64,000 bases of DNA from Rufibacter psychrotolerans (GCF_016924645.1 NZ_JAFFJV010000008.1:62001-126000); one strand, 5' to 3'; counted from the stretch's first letter, positions 49,100 through 57,721 are shown. Made by a program: numbers and translations. The notes: generated from the letters alone by a model not told the origin.

Positions 49100-50542
49100 T
49101 TATTTTCGGGTAGAAAACAGCCACAGGCCCAAAAACATGAGCAAACCGTTCAGCAGGAGCACCTCAAACCCAAACTGATAGCCCCAGAACCATTCGGCGG
49201 AGTTCTGGCTGAGAATGTAGGTAAGCACCGGTGAGAGCACGCCCAGGGCCGGCACCACGCCATCGCGCACGCGGCGTTTGGTGAGCAGGCCAAAGCTGTA
49301 CATGCCCAGCAGCGGCCCGTAGGTGTAGCCCACCAGGGTGAACAGCGTGGCAATGATGCTTTCATCATTGTACAGCCTGAACAACAGGATCACGGCCAGT
49401 AGCAGCAGCGAGAAGCCCAGGTGCACCCAGTGGCGGTACTTCACGCGCTGTGCCTCAGGGCGTTTCTCAAAGGCCAGGAAGTCTACGCAAAAGGCGGTGG
49501 TCAAAGAAGTGAGGGCAGAGTCGGCTGAGGCATACGTGATGGCCGTGATGCCCAGGATGAACGCCAGGGCCGCCACCGCCGGGAAGTGCTGCAGCGCCAG
49601 GGCCGGGAACACGTCATCGCCTTTGGCGGGTAGGGCAATACCTTGTTCGGCGGCGTAGAGGTAGAGGAGCGCGCCCAGGCCCAGGAACAAGACGTTCACC
49701 AGCACCAGGATCACCGTGAACCAGAACATGTTTTTCTGGGCTTCGGGCAGGTTGCGGCAGCTCAGGTTCTTCTGCATCATGTCCTGGTCCAGGCCTGTCA
49801 TGGAAATGGTGATGAAGGCCCCGGCCAGCAGTTGCTTAAGGATGAAGTTAGGGGCCTTGGGGTCCCAGACCCATACCTGGGCGTACGCGCTGCCGGTAAT
49901 GGCGGGGCCAAGTGCTGGTAAGGAAAGGTGCATCTCCTGGGCCACCACCCAAATGCTCAGGCCCAGGCACACCAGCATGGCCAGGGTCTGCAGGGTATCG
50001 GTCCAGATAATGGTTTTCATGCCGCCCCTGAACGTGTACACCCAGATAAAGGCGATGGCGATGCCCACGGTGCCGGCAAACGGAATGCCCAGGGGACCAA
50101 AGACGGCCAGTTGCAGTACCCCGGCCACCAGGTACAGGCGCAGGGCCGCGCTCATGGTGCGCGACAGCAGGAAAAAAGCGCTTCCGGTCTTGTAAGACCA
50201 GAAGCCCAGGCGCTGCTCCAGGTAGGTGTAAATAGAGACCAGCTGGAGGCGGTAATACAGCGGCAGCAGGAAAAGCCCGATCACCAGGTACCCCAAGGCG
50301 TAGCCCAGCACCATCTGCAGGTAGGTAAACCCGGTTTTCTCCACCATGCCCGGAATAGACACAAACGTAATGCCCGACAGCGTGGTCCCGATCATGCCGA
50401 ACGCCACCACGTACCAAGGCGAGGCTCGGTTGGCCAGAAAGAAGTTGGTGGTAGATTCGCCTTTCTTGCTGGTGGCAAAAGAGACCAGCAGCAGCAGAAA
50501 AAAGTAGGCAATGATAATGCCCAGGGAAAAAATAGGAGACAT
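49100..50542 (-). CDS. Sodium:solute symporter (SSS family), tandem copy 1
   Basis: A 480-residue inner-membrane Na+-coupled transporter with about 13 helices. It is very similar to the next gene: both share TSKKGES, NFFLANRASPWYVVAFGMIG (this copy; SFFLANRAS in the other), FRGGMKTIIWTDT, TGLDQDMMQKNLSC (VGLDQDMMQ in the other), ITYASADSALT and YTYGPLLG. This marks a tandem duplication. The family includes carriers of sugars, sialic acid, iodide and carboxylates; the substrate here is unknown. A TACTTTTG element (50573-50580) could be its own promoter, so the pair may not be one operon. Confidence 0.93.
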   Translation of the reverse strand: MSPIFSLGIIIAYFFLLLLVSFATSKKGESTTNFFLANRASPWYVVAFGMIGTTLSGITFVSIPGMVEKTGFTYLQMVLGYALGYLVIGLFLLPLYYRLQLVSIYTYLEQRLGFWSYKTGSAFFLLSRTMSAALRLYLVAGVLQLAVFGPLGIPFAGTVGIAIAFIWVYTFRGGMKTIIWTDTLQTLAMLVCLGLSIWVVAQEMHLSLPALGPAITGSAYAQVWVWDPKAPNFILKQLLAGAFITISMTGLDQDMMQKNLSCRNLPEAQKNMFWFTVILVLVNVLFLGLGALLYLYAAEQGIALPAKGDDVFPALALQHFPAVAALAFILGITAITYASADSALTSLTTAFCVDFLAFEKRPEAQRVKYRHWVHLGFSLLLLAVILLFRLYNDESIIATLFTLVGYTYGPLLGMYSFGLLTKRRVRDGVVPALGVLSPVLTYILSQNSAEWFWGYQFGFEVLLLNGLLMFLGLWLFSTRK

Positions 50543-50572
50543 GTACTAAACCGCGCAGGGTAAACGCGCGCA

Positions 50573-50580
50573 CAAAAGTA
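50573..50580 (-). promoter_or_regulatory. Candidate -7 element of the SSS copy 1 promoter
   Basis: TACTTTTG on the minus strand fits TAnnTTTG, 30 nt upstream of the ATG. Confidence 0.4.
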
Positions 50581-50611
50581 CGGCGAACGGCGGAGAAAAC
50601 GGCTCTCTTGT

Positions 50612-50647
50612 GTTTTGGCCCCGTTTCCTGAAAAACAGGCCCTAAAC
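50612..50647. repeat. Intergenic near-palindrome, copy 18
   Basis: Arms GTTTTGGCCCCGTTTCC and GAAAAACAGGCCCTAAAC, followed after 22 nt by copy 19. Confidence 0.85.
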
Positions 50648-50669
50648 GGGGCAGAACCCATCCGCAAAA

Positions 50670-50728
50670 AAAAGCCCCCTGGTTTTAGCGCCGTTTGGGT
50701 AAAACAGCGCCAAAACCAGGGGGCTTTT
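50670..50728. terminator. Palindrome copy 19, extended to a ~27-bp terminator hairpin
   Basis: Core 50681-50717 (GGTTTTAGCGCCGTTT and AAAACAGCGCCAAAACC) is flanked by AAAAGCCCCCT and AGGGGGCTTTT, giving a stem of 50670-50696 with 50701-50728. It ends SSS copy 2, whose stop is 17 nt away. The flanks look like a normal terminator built around a repeat copy. Confidence 0.88.
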
Positions 50729-50744
50729 ATGTAAAAGCGTTGGG

Positions 50745-52214
50745 TTACGCGGCGGTGATGTCTACAAACTCAGTGCTTTTTCTGGAGATGGAGTACAAGC
50801 CCACAAAGGTCAGGAAACCGTTCAGGAGCAGAACCTCAAACCCAAACTCATAGCCCCACAGCCACTCCACGGAGTTGGCACTGATGATGTAGGTGAACAA
50901 GGGCGCCAGCACGCACACCAGCGGCACCAGGTTGTCGCGCACAATGCGCTTGTTGAACATTCCAAACGAGTAAAGGCCCAGCAGCGGACCGTACGTATAC
51001 CCAGCCACTTTGAACACCGCCTGCACCACGCTCTCATCGTTCACAATCTTGAAGATAATGATTACCAAGGCCATGAGGGCCGAGAAACCCAGGTGTACCC
51101 AGTTCTTCATTCGAATGCGCTGCGTCTCGGGGCGGTTCTTGAAATCAAGGAAGTCTACGCAGAACGAAGTGGTTAAGGCGGTTAGCGCCGAGTCAGCTGA
51201 GGCGTACGTGATGGCCGTGATTCCTAAGATAAAGGTGATGCCCGCGAAGGCGGTGAAGTGGTTCAGGGCCAGTTCTGGGAATACCAGGTCGCCTTTGGCC
51301 GGCAGGGCGATGCCCTTGGCGTCGGCAAACAGGTATAGTAACGCGCCCAGGCTCAGGAACAGGATGTTCACCAGCAAGATGATGAAGGTAAAGGAAAGCA
51401 TGTTCTTCTGGGCTTCCTTCAGGTTCTTGCAGCTCAGGTTTTTCTGCATCATGTCCTGGTCCAGGCCCACCATTACAATGGCAATGAACATCCCAGACAG
51501 GAACTGTTTCAGGAAATAGCGCTGGTCTTGCCACTCCCAGAAGAATACCTGCGAGTACTTGCTTTGTTCAATGGTGGTGACTATGCCTTGGAAAGAAAGG
51601 TTCAGGGCATCGGAAATCATGACAATGCTGATGCCCACGCAGATGAGCATGGCCAGGGTCTGGAAAGTATCGGTCCAGATAATGGTCTTCATACCGCCCC
51701 TGAACGTGTATACCCAGATAAGCGCGATGGTGATGATCACCGATACCTCAAACGGCACTCCCATGGCGTCAAACACCGCCAGTTGCAGCACGCCGGCCAC
51801 CAGGTACAGCCTGAAGGCTGCCCCCAGGGTACGGGCCAGCAGGAAATACGCTGCCCCCGTCTTGTACGACCAATGCCCAAACCGCTGTTCCAGGTAGGTA
51901 TAGATAGACACCAGGTTCAGCCGGTAGTACATGGGCAGCAGCACCATGGCCACCACCACGTAGCCCAGCATGTTGCCCAGAATGAGCTGCAGGTAAGAGA
52001 ACTGTGCTTTCTCCACCATGCCAGGCACCGAGATAAAGGTAACCCCCGAAAGTGAGGTCCCGATCATGCCAAACGCCACCACGTACCAGGGCGAGGCCCG
52101 GTTGGCCAGAAAGAAGCTGTCTGTGGATTCTCCTTTTTTACTGGTGAGGAATGAGATAAAGATGAGGATACAGAAGTAAGCGGCAATAATGACCAGAATA
52201 AGCGAAGAAGACAT
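50745..52214 (-). CDS. Sodium:solute symporter (SSS family), tandem copy 2
   Basis: A 489-residue inner-membrane Na+-coupled transporter, the paralogue of the gene downstream (49100-50542). Helix pattern and motifs are the same over the whole length, with an additional C-terminal tail (SRKSTEFVDITAA). A TATATTTG element at 52259-52266 gives it its own promoter. The terminator between the copies also argues for separate transcription. Specificity may differ between the copies; the shared Na+-site helix (ITAITYASADSALT) is intact in both. Confidence 0.93.
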   Translation of the reverse strand: MSSSLILVIIAAYFCILIFISFLTSKKGESTDSFFLANRASPWYVVAFGMIGTSLSGVTFISVPGMVEKAQFSYLQLILGNMLGYVVVAMVLLPMYYRLNLVSIYTYLEQRFGHWSYKTGAAYFLLARTLGAAFRLYLVAGVLQLAVFDAMGVPFEVSVIITIALIWVYTFRGGMKTIIWTDTFQTLAMLICVGISIVMISDALNLSFQGIVTTIEQSKYSQVFFWEWQDQRYFLKQFLSGMFIAIVMVGLDQDMMQKNLSCKNLKEAQKNMLSFTFIILLVNILFLSLGALLYLFADAKGIALPAKGDLVFPELALNHFTAFAGITFILGITAITYASADSALTALTTSFCVDFLDFKNRPETQRIRMKNWVHLGFSALMALVIIIFKIVNDESVVQAVFKVAGYTYGPLLGLYSFGMFNKRIVRDNLVPLVCVLAPLFTYIISANSVEWLWGYEFGFEVLLLNGFLTFVGLYSISRKSTEFVDITAA

Positions 52215-52258
52215 GGATGGGAGAAGTGCGTTAGTTGTTTTATGTGCTTAGGTGCGGG

Positions 52259-52266
52259 CAAATATA
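52259..52266 (-). promoter_or_regulatory. Candidate -7 element of the SSS copy 2 promoter
   Basis: TATATTTG on the minus strand fits TAnnTTTG, 44 nt before the ATG; no convincing -33 TTG. Confidence 0.4.
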
Positions 52267-52331
52267 ACCAAAAAACAATATGGCGTCTTTAGAAGAATGG
52301 CAGTAAAACCGGCGGTCTGGTTAAAAAATAA

Positions 52332-52356
52332 GCCCTTCGGGTAGTACCAGAAGGGC
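52332..52356. terminator. Probable terminator of the outer-membrane-like protein gene
   Basis: A short stem GCCCTTC (52332-52338) with GAAGGGC (52350-52356), followed on the minus strand by a T-rich run (TTATTTTTTAA), 32 nt past the stop. Confidence 0.55.
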
Positions 52357-52388
52357 CAGGTTATGAGATAGGGAAAAATCAGGACTGC

Positions 52389-53009
52389 TTAATAGCCCCA
52401 GGGCGAATGGAAGCCCGCGCCCGGGTAGCCGTAGCCCCACAGGTTGCCATTGGCCCCGTTGCTGTACCGCACCTCGCCCGAAATAGTCACATTGGGCGCC
52501 ACCTGGTACTGGGCCTGAAAGTGGAATCCCTGGTTGGGCATACGGCCATAGACGAAGGGATTGCTGTTCCAGCGGTTCCCGGAAGAAGGGCCCAGGTCTT
52601 TCCAGACGCTGCCGCTCAACAGGAGCCGCTCGCTCATGGCGTAGGTGCCGCCCACGTGCAGCAGGTACTGCCGCGAGGGAGCGGCGGTCATGAGGGTAGA
52701 GGAGCCTTCGCCGGTGGCGGCCCTGAACGTGGGGCCACCCCAGGTTTGTAGCATGGTCAGGCTACTGAAGACCTGGAAACGGGGCGTAACCCGGTACTGC
52801 ACCCGCGGCTCCACATACGAAACCGAGCCCAGGTTGCTGAACCCGGCGCCCGCGTTCAATCCGTAGCTTACCCGGGGCACAAAGGGAGCCGCTACCTGCC
52901 CCGAATCGGACCGGGAGGTGGGGGCGGGTACTTCCTGCGCCAGGCCGGGCAAGGCACTGGCGGCCCAGGTGAGCAGGGCGAAAAGGGGTATAAAAAGTTT
53001 TCTTGACAT
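52389..53009 (-). CDS. Putative outer-membrane beta-barrel protein, unknown function
   Basis: A 206-residue exported protein with a signal peptide (LFIPLFALLTWAASALPGLAQ). The mature part is rich in alternating hydrophobic/polar strands (VQYRVTPRFQVFSSLTMLQT, YAMSERLLLSGSVWKD, FQAQYQVAPNVTISGEVRYS) and ends in an aromatic residue (WGY), which suggest a small outer-membrane barrel. No family is named. A repeated glycine/aromatic tail (GYGYPGAGFHSPWGY) is unusual. It lies alone on the minus strand. Confidence 0.72.
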   Translation of the reverse strand: MSRKLFIPLFALLTWAASALPGLAQEVPAPTSRSDSGQVAAPFVPRVSYGLNAGAGFSNLGSVSYVEPRVQYRVTPRFQVFSSLTMLQTWGGPTFRAATGEGSSTLMTAAPSRQYLLHVGGTYAMSERLLLSGSVWKDLGPSSGNRWNSNPFVYGRMPNQGFHFQAQYQVAPNVTISGEVRYSNGANGNLWGYGYPGAGFHSPWGY

Positions 53010-53116
53010 CTGGTTCTGGTCTACTTGCTGCCGGAGGGTTCCATGGCCCGCAGGGCACGCCCTCCTAAGGTAAGGAATTCCTCCTTTAAACGAAATAACC
53101 CGCGGCTTAGTCTATG

Positions 53117-53166
53117 GGTTCTGTTTCAGGCTTGTTTTGGGTAAAACCGGCCTGAAACAGAACCTA
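53117..53166. terminator. Palindrome copy 20, extended hairpin downstream of the M61 peptidase
   Basis: Core GTTTCAGGCTTGTTTT and AAAACCGGCCTGAAAC (53123-53158) is extended outwards by GGGTTCT and AGAACCT. It lies 20 nt past the peptidase stop (minus strand). Confidence 0.82.
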
Positions 53167-53185
53167 CCCCTGCCTACAGGACCCA

Positions 53186-55003
53186 TTACGCTTTTTTGCG
53201 GAGCCAGGCTTCGCGGCGGGCCCGGGCGGCTTTTGTGGCTTTCTCCTGCGGTACCAGCTGTAGCTCAGGGTCTCTTGCCAGGGTAACCGACACGGTTTTT
53301 TTGGTGCCCTGCTGCAGTACCTCCAGCTGCACCTGGTCGCCGGGTTTGTGCTGGGTCAGGAGGCTGTCCAGCGTCTTCTGGTCGGTGAGTTTCTGGCCGT
53401 TCAGGGTGAGGAGCGCATCGTCGCGGTCCAGCCCGGCTTGGTAGAGCGGCCCGTTGGAGAAGGTGCCCTGTGCAACAATGGCCTGGTCGTTCTGGAACCG
53501 GAGCCCTTCCCAGCCCAGCACGGCTGCATTGGACGCTTGTAAGGTCAGCCCCATCTGGTTGGCCAGGGCCTCGTAGGGCAGCATCTCCTTGCCGTAAATG
53601 TGGCGTTTAAAGAAATCCTGGGCAAAAGCGGCATCCTTGGTCAGGTCGGCCAGGGCTTTCTCCAGGTCGGGCAGGGTGTAGGGCTTCTCGGCTTTGCCGT
53701 GGCGTTGCCAGAGCAGGCGCATGTAATCGTCCAGGCTCAGGTTCTTGAACCGGGTGCGCAGGGTGAAGTCCAGCCCCAGGGCGATGGCGTTGCCGTAGGT
53801 GTAGTACGAGATATAGGTGTTGGTGCGGTTGGTAGGGTCCACGGAGCGGGAGGCGTCTACAAACGGGGCCTGCTGGCTCATCTCCACCGGCGAGAAATAC
53901 TCCTTGCCCGGCGAAACGGCCACGGCCATGATGGGGTACGCCGCGCTTTTGAGGTAATCTGCGACGGAGGTGACGCCGGCCCGGTGCATCAATAACGTGC
54001 CGTAGTAGCTGGTGAAGCCCTCGGCCAGCCACAGCTCGCCGCTCATGTTGGCATCGGCGAAGTTGAACGGCTCCAGGCTCTGCGGCCGGATGCGCTCCAC
54101 GTTCCAGGCGTGGAAGAACTCATGGGAGAGCGTGCTCAGGTGAGGGGTCATGCCGCTCTTGAGCGGACGGGAGCTGGTGATCACGGTGGAGTTGCGGTGC
54201 TCCATACCGTCGCCGGGCGTGCCGGGCAGGTAGCAGGCAATGAAGGTGTACTCGCCAAAGTCAAAGGCCGGCAGCTCGCCAAAGACCGCCTGGTTTTCCT
54301 GCACAATGCGTTGGGCTTTCTGGGTGTACTCGTCCAGTTCCTCGGGGGTGCCGCCGTGGTGCAGGCCAATCCTGATCTTCTGGCTACGGCCTTTGTCCTG
54401 CACCGTCCACTCGCGCCACTGCAGGGAAGCCAGCTCAATGGGGCTGTCCATGAGGTACTGAAAGTGGGGGGCCGAGAAGGTGAAGGGGGCGGTCTCTGGC
54501 TTCAGTTGGGTTGCCGCAGTCCAGTTCTGGCCCGCCGGCGGCGTGAACTGCACCCGGATGGGGGCCTGCTCCAGCCCAAGGGCGTACATGAAGGTGGCCG
54601 GCGCGTTGAGGTGGGCGTGGGTGAGGTTCACGCCCGCGTAGGTACCGTCGGGGTGGTCGGCGAACAGGGTGTATTTCACTACCACGGTTCCGTCATGGCC
54701 GGTTACGTTCCACTGGTGCAGGTTGGGGCGGCCGGGCGTGAGCGGGTTGCCTTTGCCATCGGTGACGCGCACCCCGTACACGTTCTTGGCGAACTCGTGC
54801 AGGGCGTAGCGGCCGGGCGAGGAGCGGGCCATGCGCACTTCCAGCACCGGCGTCTGTACGCCTTTGAAGGTGGCCGTAACGGAGGCTTCGTGGTGCACCG
54901 CGTTTTCAAACGAGACCTGATAGCTGACGCTCTGCTGCGCCATGACCGGGGAAGCGAACGCCAAAGCCACAGCGGCCAAGGCGGTGAAGAGGGTTTTCTT
55001 CAT
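53186..55003 (-). CDS. M61-family zinc aminopeptidase with PDZ domain
   Basis: A 605-residue exported peptidase of the glycyl aminopeptidase (M61) family, which frees N-terminal residues from peptides in the periplasm. Signal peptide about residues 1-22. HEFFH (294-298) is the zinc motif and E328 in LWLAEGFTSYYG the third ligand. The N-terminal beta domain (residues ~30-200) precedes the thermolysin-like core, and a PDZ domain (residues ~500-595, LTLQASNAAVLGWEGLRFQ to QLEVLQQGTKKTVSVTL) may bind partner C-termini. Normal length for the family. It is a single gene. Confidence 0.92.
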   Translation of the reverse strand: MKKTLFTALAAVALAFASPVMAQQSVSYQVSFENAVHHEASVTATFKGVQTPVLEVRMARSSPGRYALHEFAKNVYGVRVTDGKGNPLTPGRPNLHQWNVTGHDGTVVVKYTLFADHPDGTYAGVNLTHAHLNAPATFMYALGLEQAPIRVQFTPPAGQNWTAATQLKPETAPFTFSAPHFQYLMDSPIELASLQWREWTVQDKGRSQKIRIGLHHGGTPEELDEYTQKAQRIVQENQAVFGELPAFDFGEYTFIACYLPGTPGDGMEHRNSTVITSSRPLKSGMTPHLSTLSHEFFHAWNVERIRPQSLEPFNFADANMSGELWLAEGFTSYYGTLLMHRAGVTSVADYLKSAAYPIMAVAVSPGKEYFSPVEMSQQAPFVDASRSVDPTNRTNTYISYYTYGNAIALGLDFTLRTRFKNLSLDDYMRLLWQRHGKAEKPYTLPDLEKALADLTKDAAFAQDFFKRHIYGKEMLPYEALANQMGLTLQASNAAVLGWEGLRFQNDQAIVAQGTFSNGPLYQAGLDRDDALLTLNGQKLTDQKTLDSLLTQHKPGDQVQLEVLQQGTKKTVSVTLARDPELQLVPQEKATKAARARREAWLRKKA

Positions 55004-55080
55004 GGGAGATTGGTTTCAGCTTCCAAGATACATAGGAAACCAGAATCTGCCACACCCTGCCCCCATTTGCTTGCCAGGGA

Positions 55081-55734
55081 CTAAACGGACTTCTGCAGCA
55101 CCTGCGCCCGGATGAAGCCGTTGGAAAAGAACTTCTCTTGCCTGGTCTCATACCCCAACCCAGAAAACAGCGTCCCGAACGAAGGAAGCGTTTTGCCCGT
55201 GATGCCGCTCACCGCCCCAAAGAACCGGTACATGCCCCACAGCAGGGGCTTTTGCCACCACCGGTGCCCGCGCGAGGAAGACAGGTGGAAATCGGTGTGC
55301 AGCCACTGGCCCTCGGGGAGCAGGACCCGGTCTAGCCGCTGCATGATGTTCAGGGCTTGGTCTGGGGTGAACAGGTCCAGCACAAACGGCGTGATGACCA
55401 CGTGAAACGTCTCATGCGGTAGCAGGTCTTCCTGGGTGCCTACCCTGAACTCCACCGGCTGATGGGCCGAGAGGGAGTTGAGCCTTGCTTGGGCGCGCCG
55501 CACCATTCTGGGGGAGGCCTCCAGGAACAAAACCTGGGCCGGACAGCTCTTTTTGAGTAGTTCAGGTAAGATCCAGCCGCTGCCCCCGCCTAAGAGGAGC
55601 ACCCGGCCCCCCGCCGGAATGCAGGCGAGAAAATGGGCCTGGGCCAGTAACTGCGCCTTGCCGAACACCACCCGCGCCAAGGCATCGTACACCGGGGCAA
55701 TCAGGTTGAAGTCAGGGGCGGGAGGCGAGGACAT
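55081..55734 (-). CDS. Class I SAM-dependent methyltransferase
   Basis: A 217-residue protein with the class I methyltransferase layout: FNLIAPVYDALARVVFGKAQ near the N-terminus (as in UbiE/MenG-like enzymes), motif I RVLLLGGGSGWILPELL near residues 46-62, and DRVLLPEGQWLHTDFHL further on, followed by a C-terminal hydrophobic part (LLWGMYRFFGAVSGITG). Substrate unknown; the end fits lipid or quinone methyltransferases. The start ATG at 55734 is chosen because the longer frame upstream runs through a palindromic repeat (55837-55876) and has no protein character. Confidence 0.82.
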   Translation of the reverse strand: MSSPPAPDFNLIAPVYDALARVVFGKAQLLAQAHFLACIPAGGRVLLLGGGSGWILPELLKKSCPAQVLFLEASPRMVRRAQARLNSLSAHQPVEFRVGTQEDLLPHETFHVVITPFVLDLFTPDQALNIMQRLDRVLLPEGQWLHTDFHLSSSRGHRWWQKPLLWGMYRFFGAVSGITGKTLPSFGTLFSGLGYETRQEKFFSNGFIRAQVLQKSV

Positions 55735-55836
55735 GGACGGGGCGGTTTGGGGAATGGCAACCTGGTTAGCGTTCAATCTTTCCCCCTTCTTATATAATAG
55801 TAGAGAATCCACTGGCGCAGACGGGCGCTGCCGCCT

Positions 55837-55876
55837 CTGTTTTGGGGCTACTTTCTGCAAATCGGGCCTAAAACAG
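55837..55876. repeat. Intergenic near-palindrome, copy 21
   Basis: Arms CTGTTTTGGGGCTACTTTC and GCAAATCGGGCCTAAAACAG. The 315-nt gap 55735-56049 around it holds no gene. Confidence 0.8.
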
Positions 55877-56049
55877 GAACGCCCATTCCTCAAAGGGACC
55901 GGCAGGCGCCGAGGCAGGGCAGGAACAAGAAAGTAAGACTTCAACCAGCTGTTACGGCTCCTAAAGTTACAGGAAAACTGTTTTGCAGGAAGACTCAGGC
56001 CCCTGAGCCAACCAAGGCCTTTCGCGCTTGAGGGTGAAGCAGCAGCGCC

Positions 56050-56544
56050 TCAGGCGTGCTGGAAATGGCGGTCTACGGTTTCCTCCAGTTTCTGGAAGAT
56101 AAAGTCCTGGGCTTGCTCGCGCATCTTTTTGGCATCGCCCTTGAACACCTGGCGGTACTCCTCCACTTTGTCTTTAAAGAGGATGGAGACAAACGTGGTA
56201 CCCACCGGTTTTTCGGGGTTTTCTGAGCCGCCCTGCCCAAACAGGCCGGTCACGGCCACGCAGACATCGGCTTTCAGGAGTTTGTGCAGGCCCTGCACCA
56301 TCTCGTTGGTGACCTGCTGGCTCTCGGCGGTGTAAAGTTTGAGGGTTTCGTTCTTAACGCCCAGTACTTTGTTCTTGGCCACGGCGTCATAGGTGACCAT
56401 GCTGCCCAGGAACACATCGGCGGTGCCGGTGGCCTCGCTGAGGGCGGCGGCCAAACTTCCGCCGGTACAGCTTTCGGCGAAGGCCAGGGAAAGTCCCTTG
56501 TCCTTCAGTTTCATCATGAGCTGGGTTAAGTCTTCTGGTTTCAT
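56050..56544 (-). CDS. CinA C-terminal domain protein (nicotinamide-nucleotide amidase)
   Basis: A 164-residue stand-alone CinA C-terminal domain (PncC-type), which deamidates NMN to nicotinic acid mononucleotide in NAD recycling in the studied cases. The family motif AESCTGGSLAA is at residues 24-34, GSMVTYDAVAKNKVLGV near 47-63 and VTGLFGQGGSENPEKPVGT near 98-116 carry the other conserved blocks. Length matches free PncC proteins rather than full CinA (about 410 residues). In Bacteroidetes the isolated domain may serve NAD metabolism or competence; no competence genes are adjacent. Confidence 0.92.
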   Translation of the reverse strand: MKPEDLTQLMMKLKDKGLSLAFAESCTGGSLAAALSEATGTADVFLGSMVTYDAVAKNKVLGVKNETLKLYTAESQQVTNEMVQGLHKLLKADVCVAVTGLFGQGGSENPEKPVGTTFVSILFKDKVEEYRQVFKGDAKKMREQAQDFIFQKLEETVDRHFQHA

Positions 56545-56651
56545 AGCGATTGGGGATCAGCGTAAGGCTGCATACTGCTTTTAGGGCCGGGAAGTTGCCG
56601 CGGCCCCCGGCCAAACACAGGGTAGGGCGGCTACGTACTTTAGTACAGTTT

Positions 56652-56694
56652 GCCGGTTTTGGGGCCGTTTTCTGGAAAAGGGGCCCAAAACCGG
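56652..56694. repeat. Intergenic near-palindrome, copy 22
   Basis: A very good copy: arms CCGGTTTTGGGGCCGTTTTC and GAAAAGGGGCCCAAAACCGG, 22 nt upstream of the PAP2 start. Reading through it produces a spurious N-terminal extension. Confidence 0.9.
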
Positions 56695-56715
56695 ATTGAG
56701 AGAGGCACAATACGC

Positions 56716-57435
56716 ATGAAAAAAGCATATAGAAAGATGGTGGCTTCGCTGGCCCTGTTTACGGTGGAGCTGGTGGTGATCTGGGCGGTGTTCCTTCTGT
56801 GCCTGCTGGTGTTCTTCTGGCTGGCCAGGGAAGTGCTGCCGGGGCAGGAGCTGAAGTTTGACAGTCGGGCCTTTGCCTGGGCCGATGAGCGGGCCACCCC
56901 CCAACTCACCGAGTTTATCAAGGGCATCACGTTCCTGGCCTCCCGCAACTTTATCACCGGGGCCGGGCTTATGTTGATTGGGTACTTCCTGTTTGTGAAG
57001 AAGCACAAGTGGTACTCCCTCAAAGTGCCCGTGATTGCCCTGGGCAGCATCTCCTTAAACCTGCTGCTCAAGTACCTGTTTAACCGGCCCCGGCCCCTGG
57101 TGCCGCACCTGGTAGAATCCTACGGGCTAAGTTTCCCCAGCGGGCACGCCATGATCAGCGCCTCGTTTTACGGGCTGCTCATTTACCTGGTCTGGAAGAA
57201 CGTGGAAGTGCCCGCCTGGCGTTTCCTGCTGGTGACCCTGCTATCGCTGCTGATCCTGTTCATTGGGTTTAGCCGGGTGTACCTGCACGTGCACTACGCC
57301 ACCGATGTGCTGGCCGGGCTGGCCGCCGGCCTGGGCTGGGTAATCCTGGCCAACGCCCTGCTCAGCCGCATGGAGAAATTCTCCAAGCGCAACCTGCACC
57401 CGGTGGTGAAAGGCGAGCAGCAACCGGTGCCCTGA
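56716..57435 (+). CDS. PAP2-family membrane phosphatase, copy 1
   Basis: A 239-residue inner-membrane phosphatase of the PAP2 superfamily, acting on lipid phosphates such as phosphatidylglycerol phosphate, undecaprenyl diphosphate or phosphatidic acid (not decidable). The three catalytic motifs are complete: K119-x6-R126-P127, PSGH at 141-144 and S186-R187-x5-H193-x3-D197. There are five or six transmembrane helices. The start at 56716 (MKKAYRKMV) excludes an extension that is repeat sequence. A paralogue lies 293 nt downstream, with a tRNA gene between. Confidence 0.93.
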   Translation: MKKAYRKMVASLALFTVELVVIWAVFLLCLLVFFWLAREVLPGQELKFDSRAFAWADERATPQLTEFIKGITFLASRNFITGAGLMLIGYFLFVKKHKWYSLKVPVIALGSISLNLLLKYLFNRPRPLVPHLVESYGLSFPSGHAMISASFYGLLIYLVWKNVEVPAWRFLLVTLLSLLILFIGFSRVYLHVHYATDVLAGLAAGLGWVILANALLSRMEKFSKRNLHPVVKGEQQPVP

Positions 57436-57465
57436 AAAATATTTTAAAAAAAGTTGGGCCAGGTA

Positions 57466-57494
57466 TTGCACGTAAATAAAAAGTAGTATCTTTG
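57466..57494 (+). promoter_or_regulatory. Promoter of tRNA-Leu
   Basis: TTG at 57466-57468 and TATCTTTG at 57487-57494 with an 18-nt spacer fit the Bacteroidetes -33 TTG / -7 TAnnTTTG promoter; the tRNA starts 33 nt further. The clearest promoter in the window. Confidence 0.75.
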
Positions 57495-57526
57495 TGCACC
57501 CGATAGAAATAACGGGAACACCTGAT

Positions 57527-57606
57527 GCGCAGGTGGCGAAATTGGTAGACGCACTGTCTTCAGGCGGCAGCGGGCAACCATGGGAGTTCGAGTCTCCCCC
57601 TGCGCA
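57527..57606 (+). tRNA. tRNA-Leu (anticodon CAG)
   Basis: An 80-nt gene that folds as a cloverleaf: acceptor GCGCAGG / CCTGCGC, D-stem GCG / CGC with AAATTGGTAGA loop, anticodon stem CTGTC / GGCAG with loop TTCAGGC (CAG at 34-36), T-stem GGGAG / CTCCC with loop TTCGAGT and discriminator A. CCA is not encoded. The D-loop pattern is typical of Leu tRNAs. The variable arm is only about 11 nt, short for a class II tRNA. Confidence 0.96.
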
Positions 57607-57610
57607 CGTA

Positions 57611-57647
57611 AAGCCAGCTTCTTTTGAGGCTGGCTTTTTTTGTTTTT
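57611..57647 (+). terminator. Terminator of tRNA-Leu
   Basis: Stem AAGCCAGC (57611-57618) with GCTGGCTT (57629-57636) followed by a T-run, 4 nt after the tRNA. Confidence 0.9.
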
Positions 57648-57681
57648 ACCCGGCTGGGGCAGGACCGGGCCGGCGGTGCAT

Positions 57682-57721
57682 CTGTTTTGGGGCGTTTTTT
57701 CGTAAAACCCCAGAAAAACAG
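57682..57721. repeat. Intergenic near-palindrome, copy 23
   Basis: Arms CTGTTTTGGGGCGTTTTT and GTAAAACCCCAGAAAAACAG, 7 nt upstream of the second PAP2 gene. Confidence 0.85.

Noticed and set aside
57527-57606. Prophage or genomic island att site at the tRNA-Leu
   Set aside because: No integrase gene and no repeat of the tRNA 3' end was noticed nearby.
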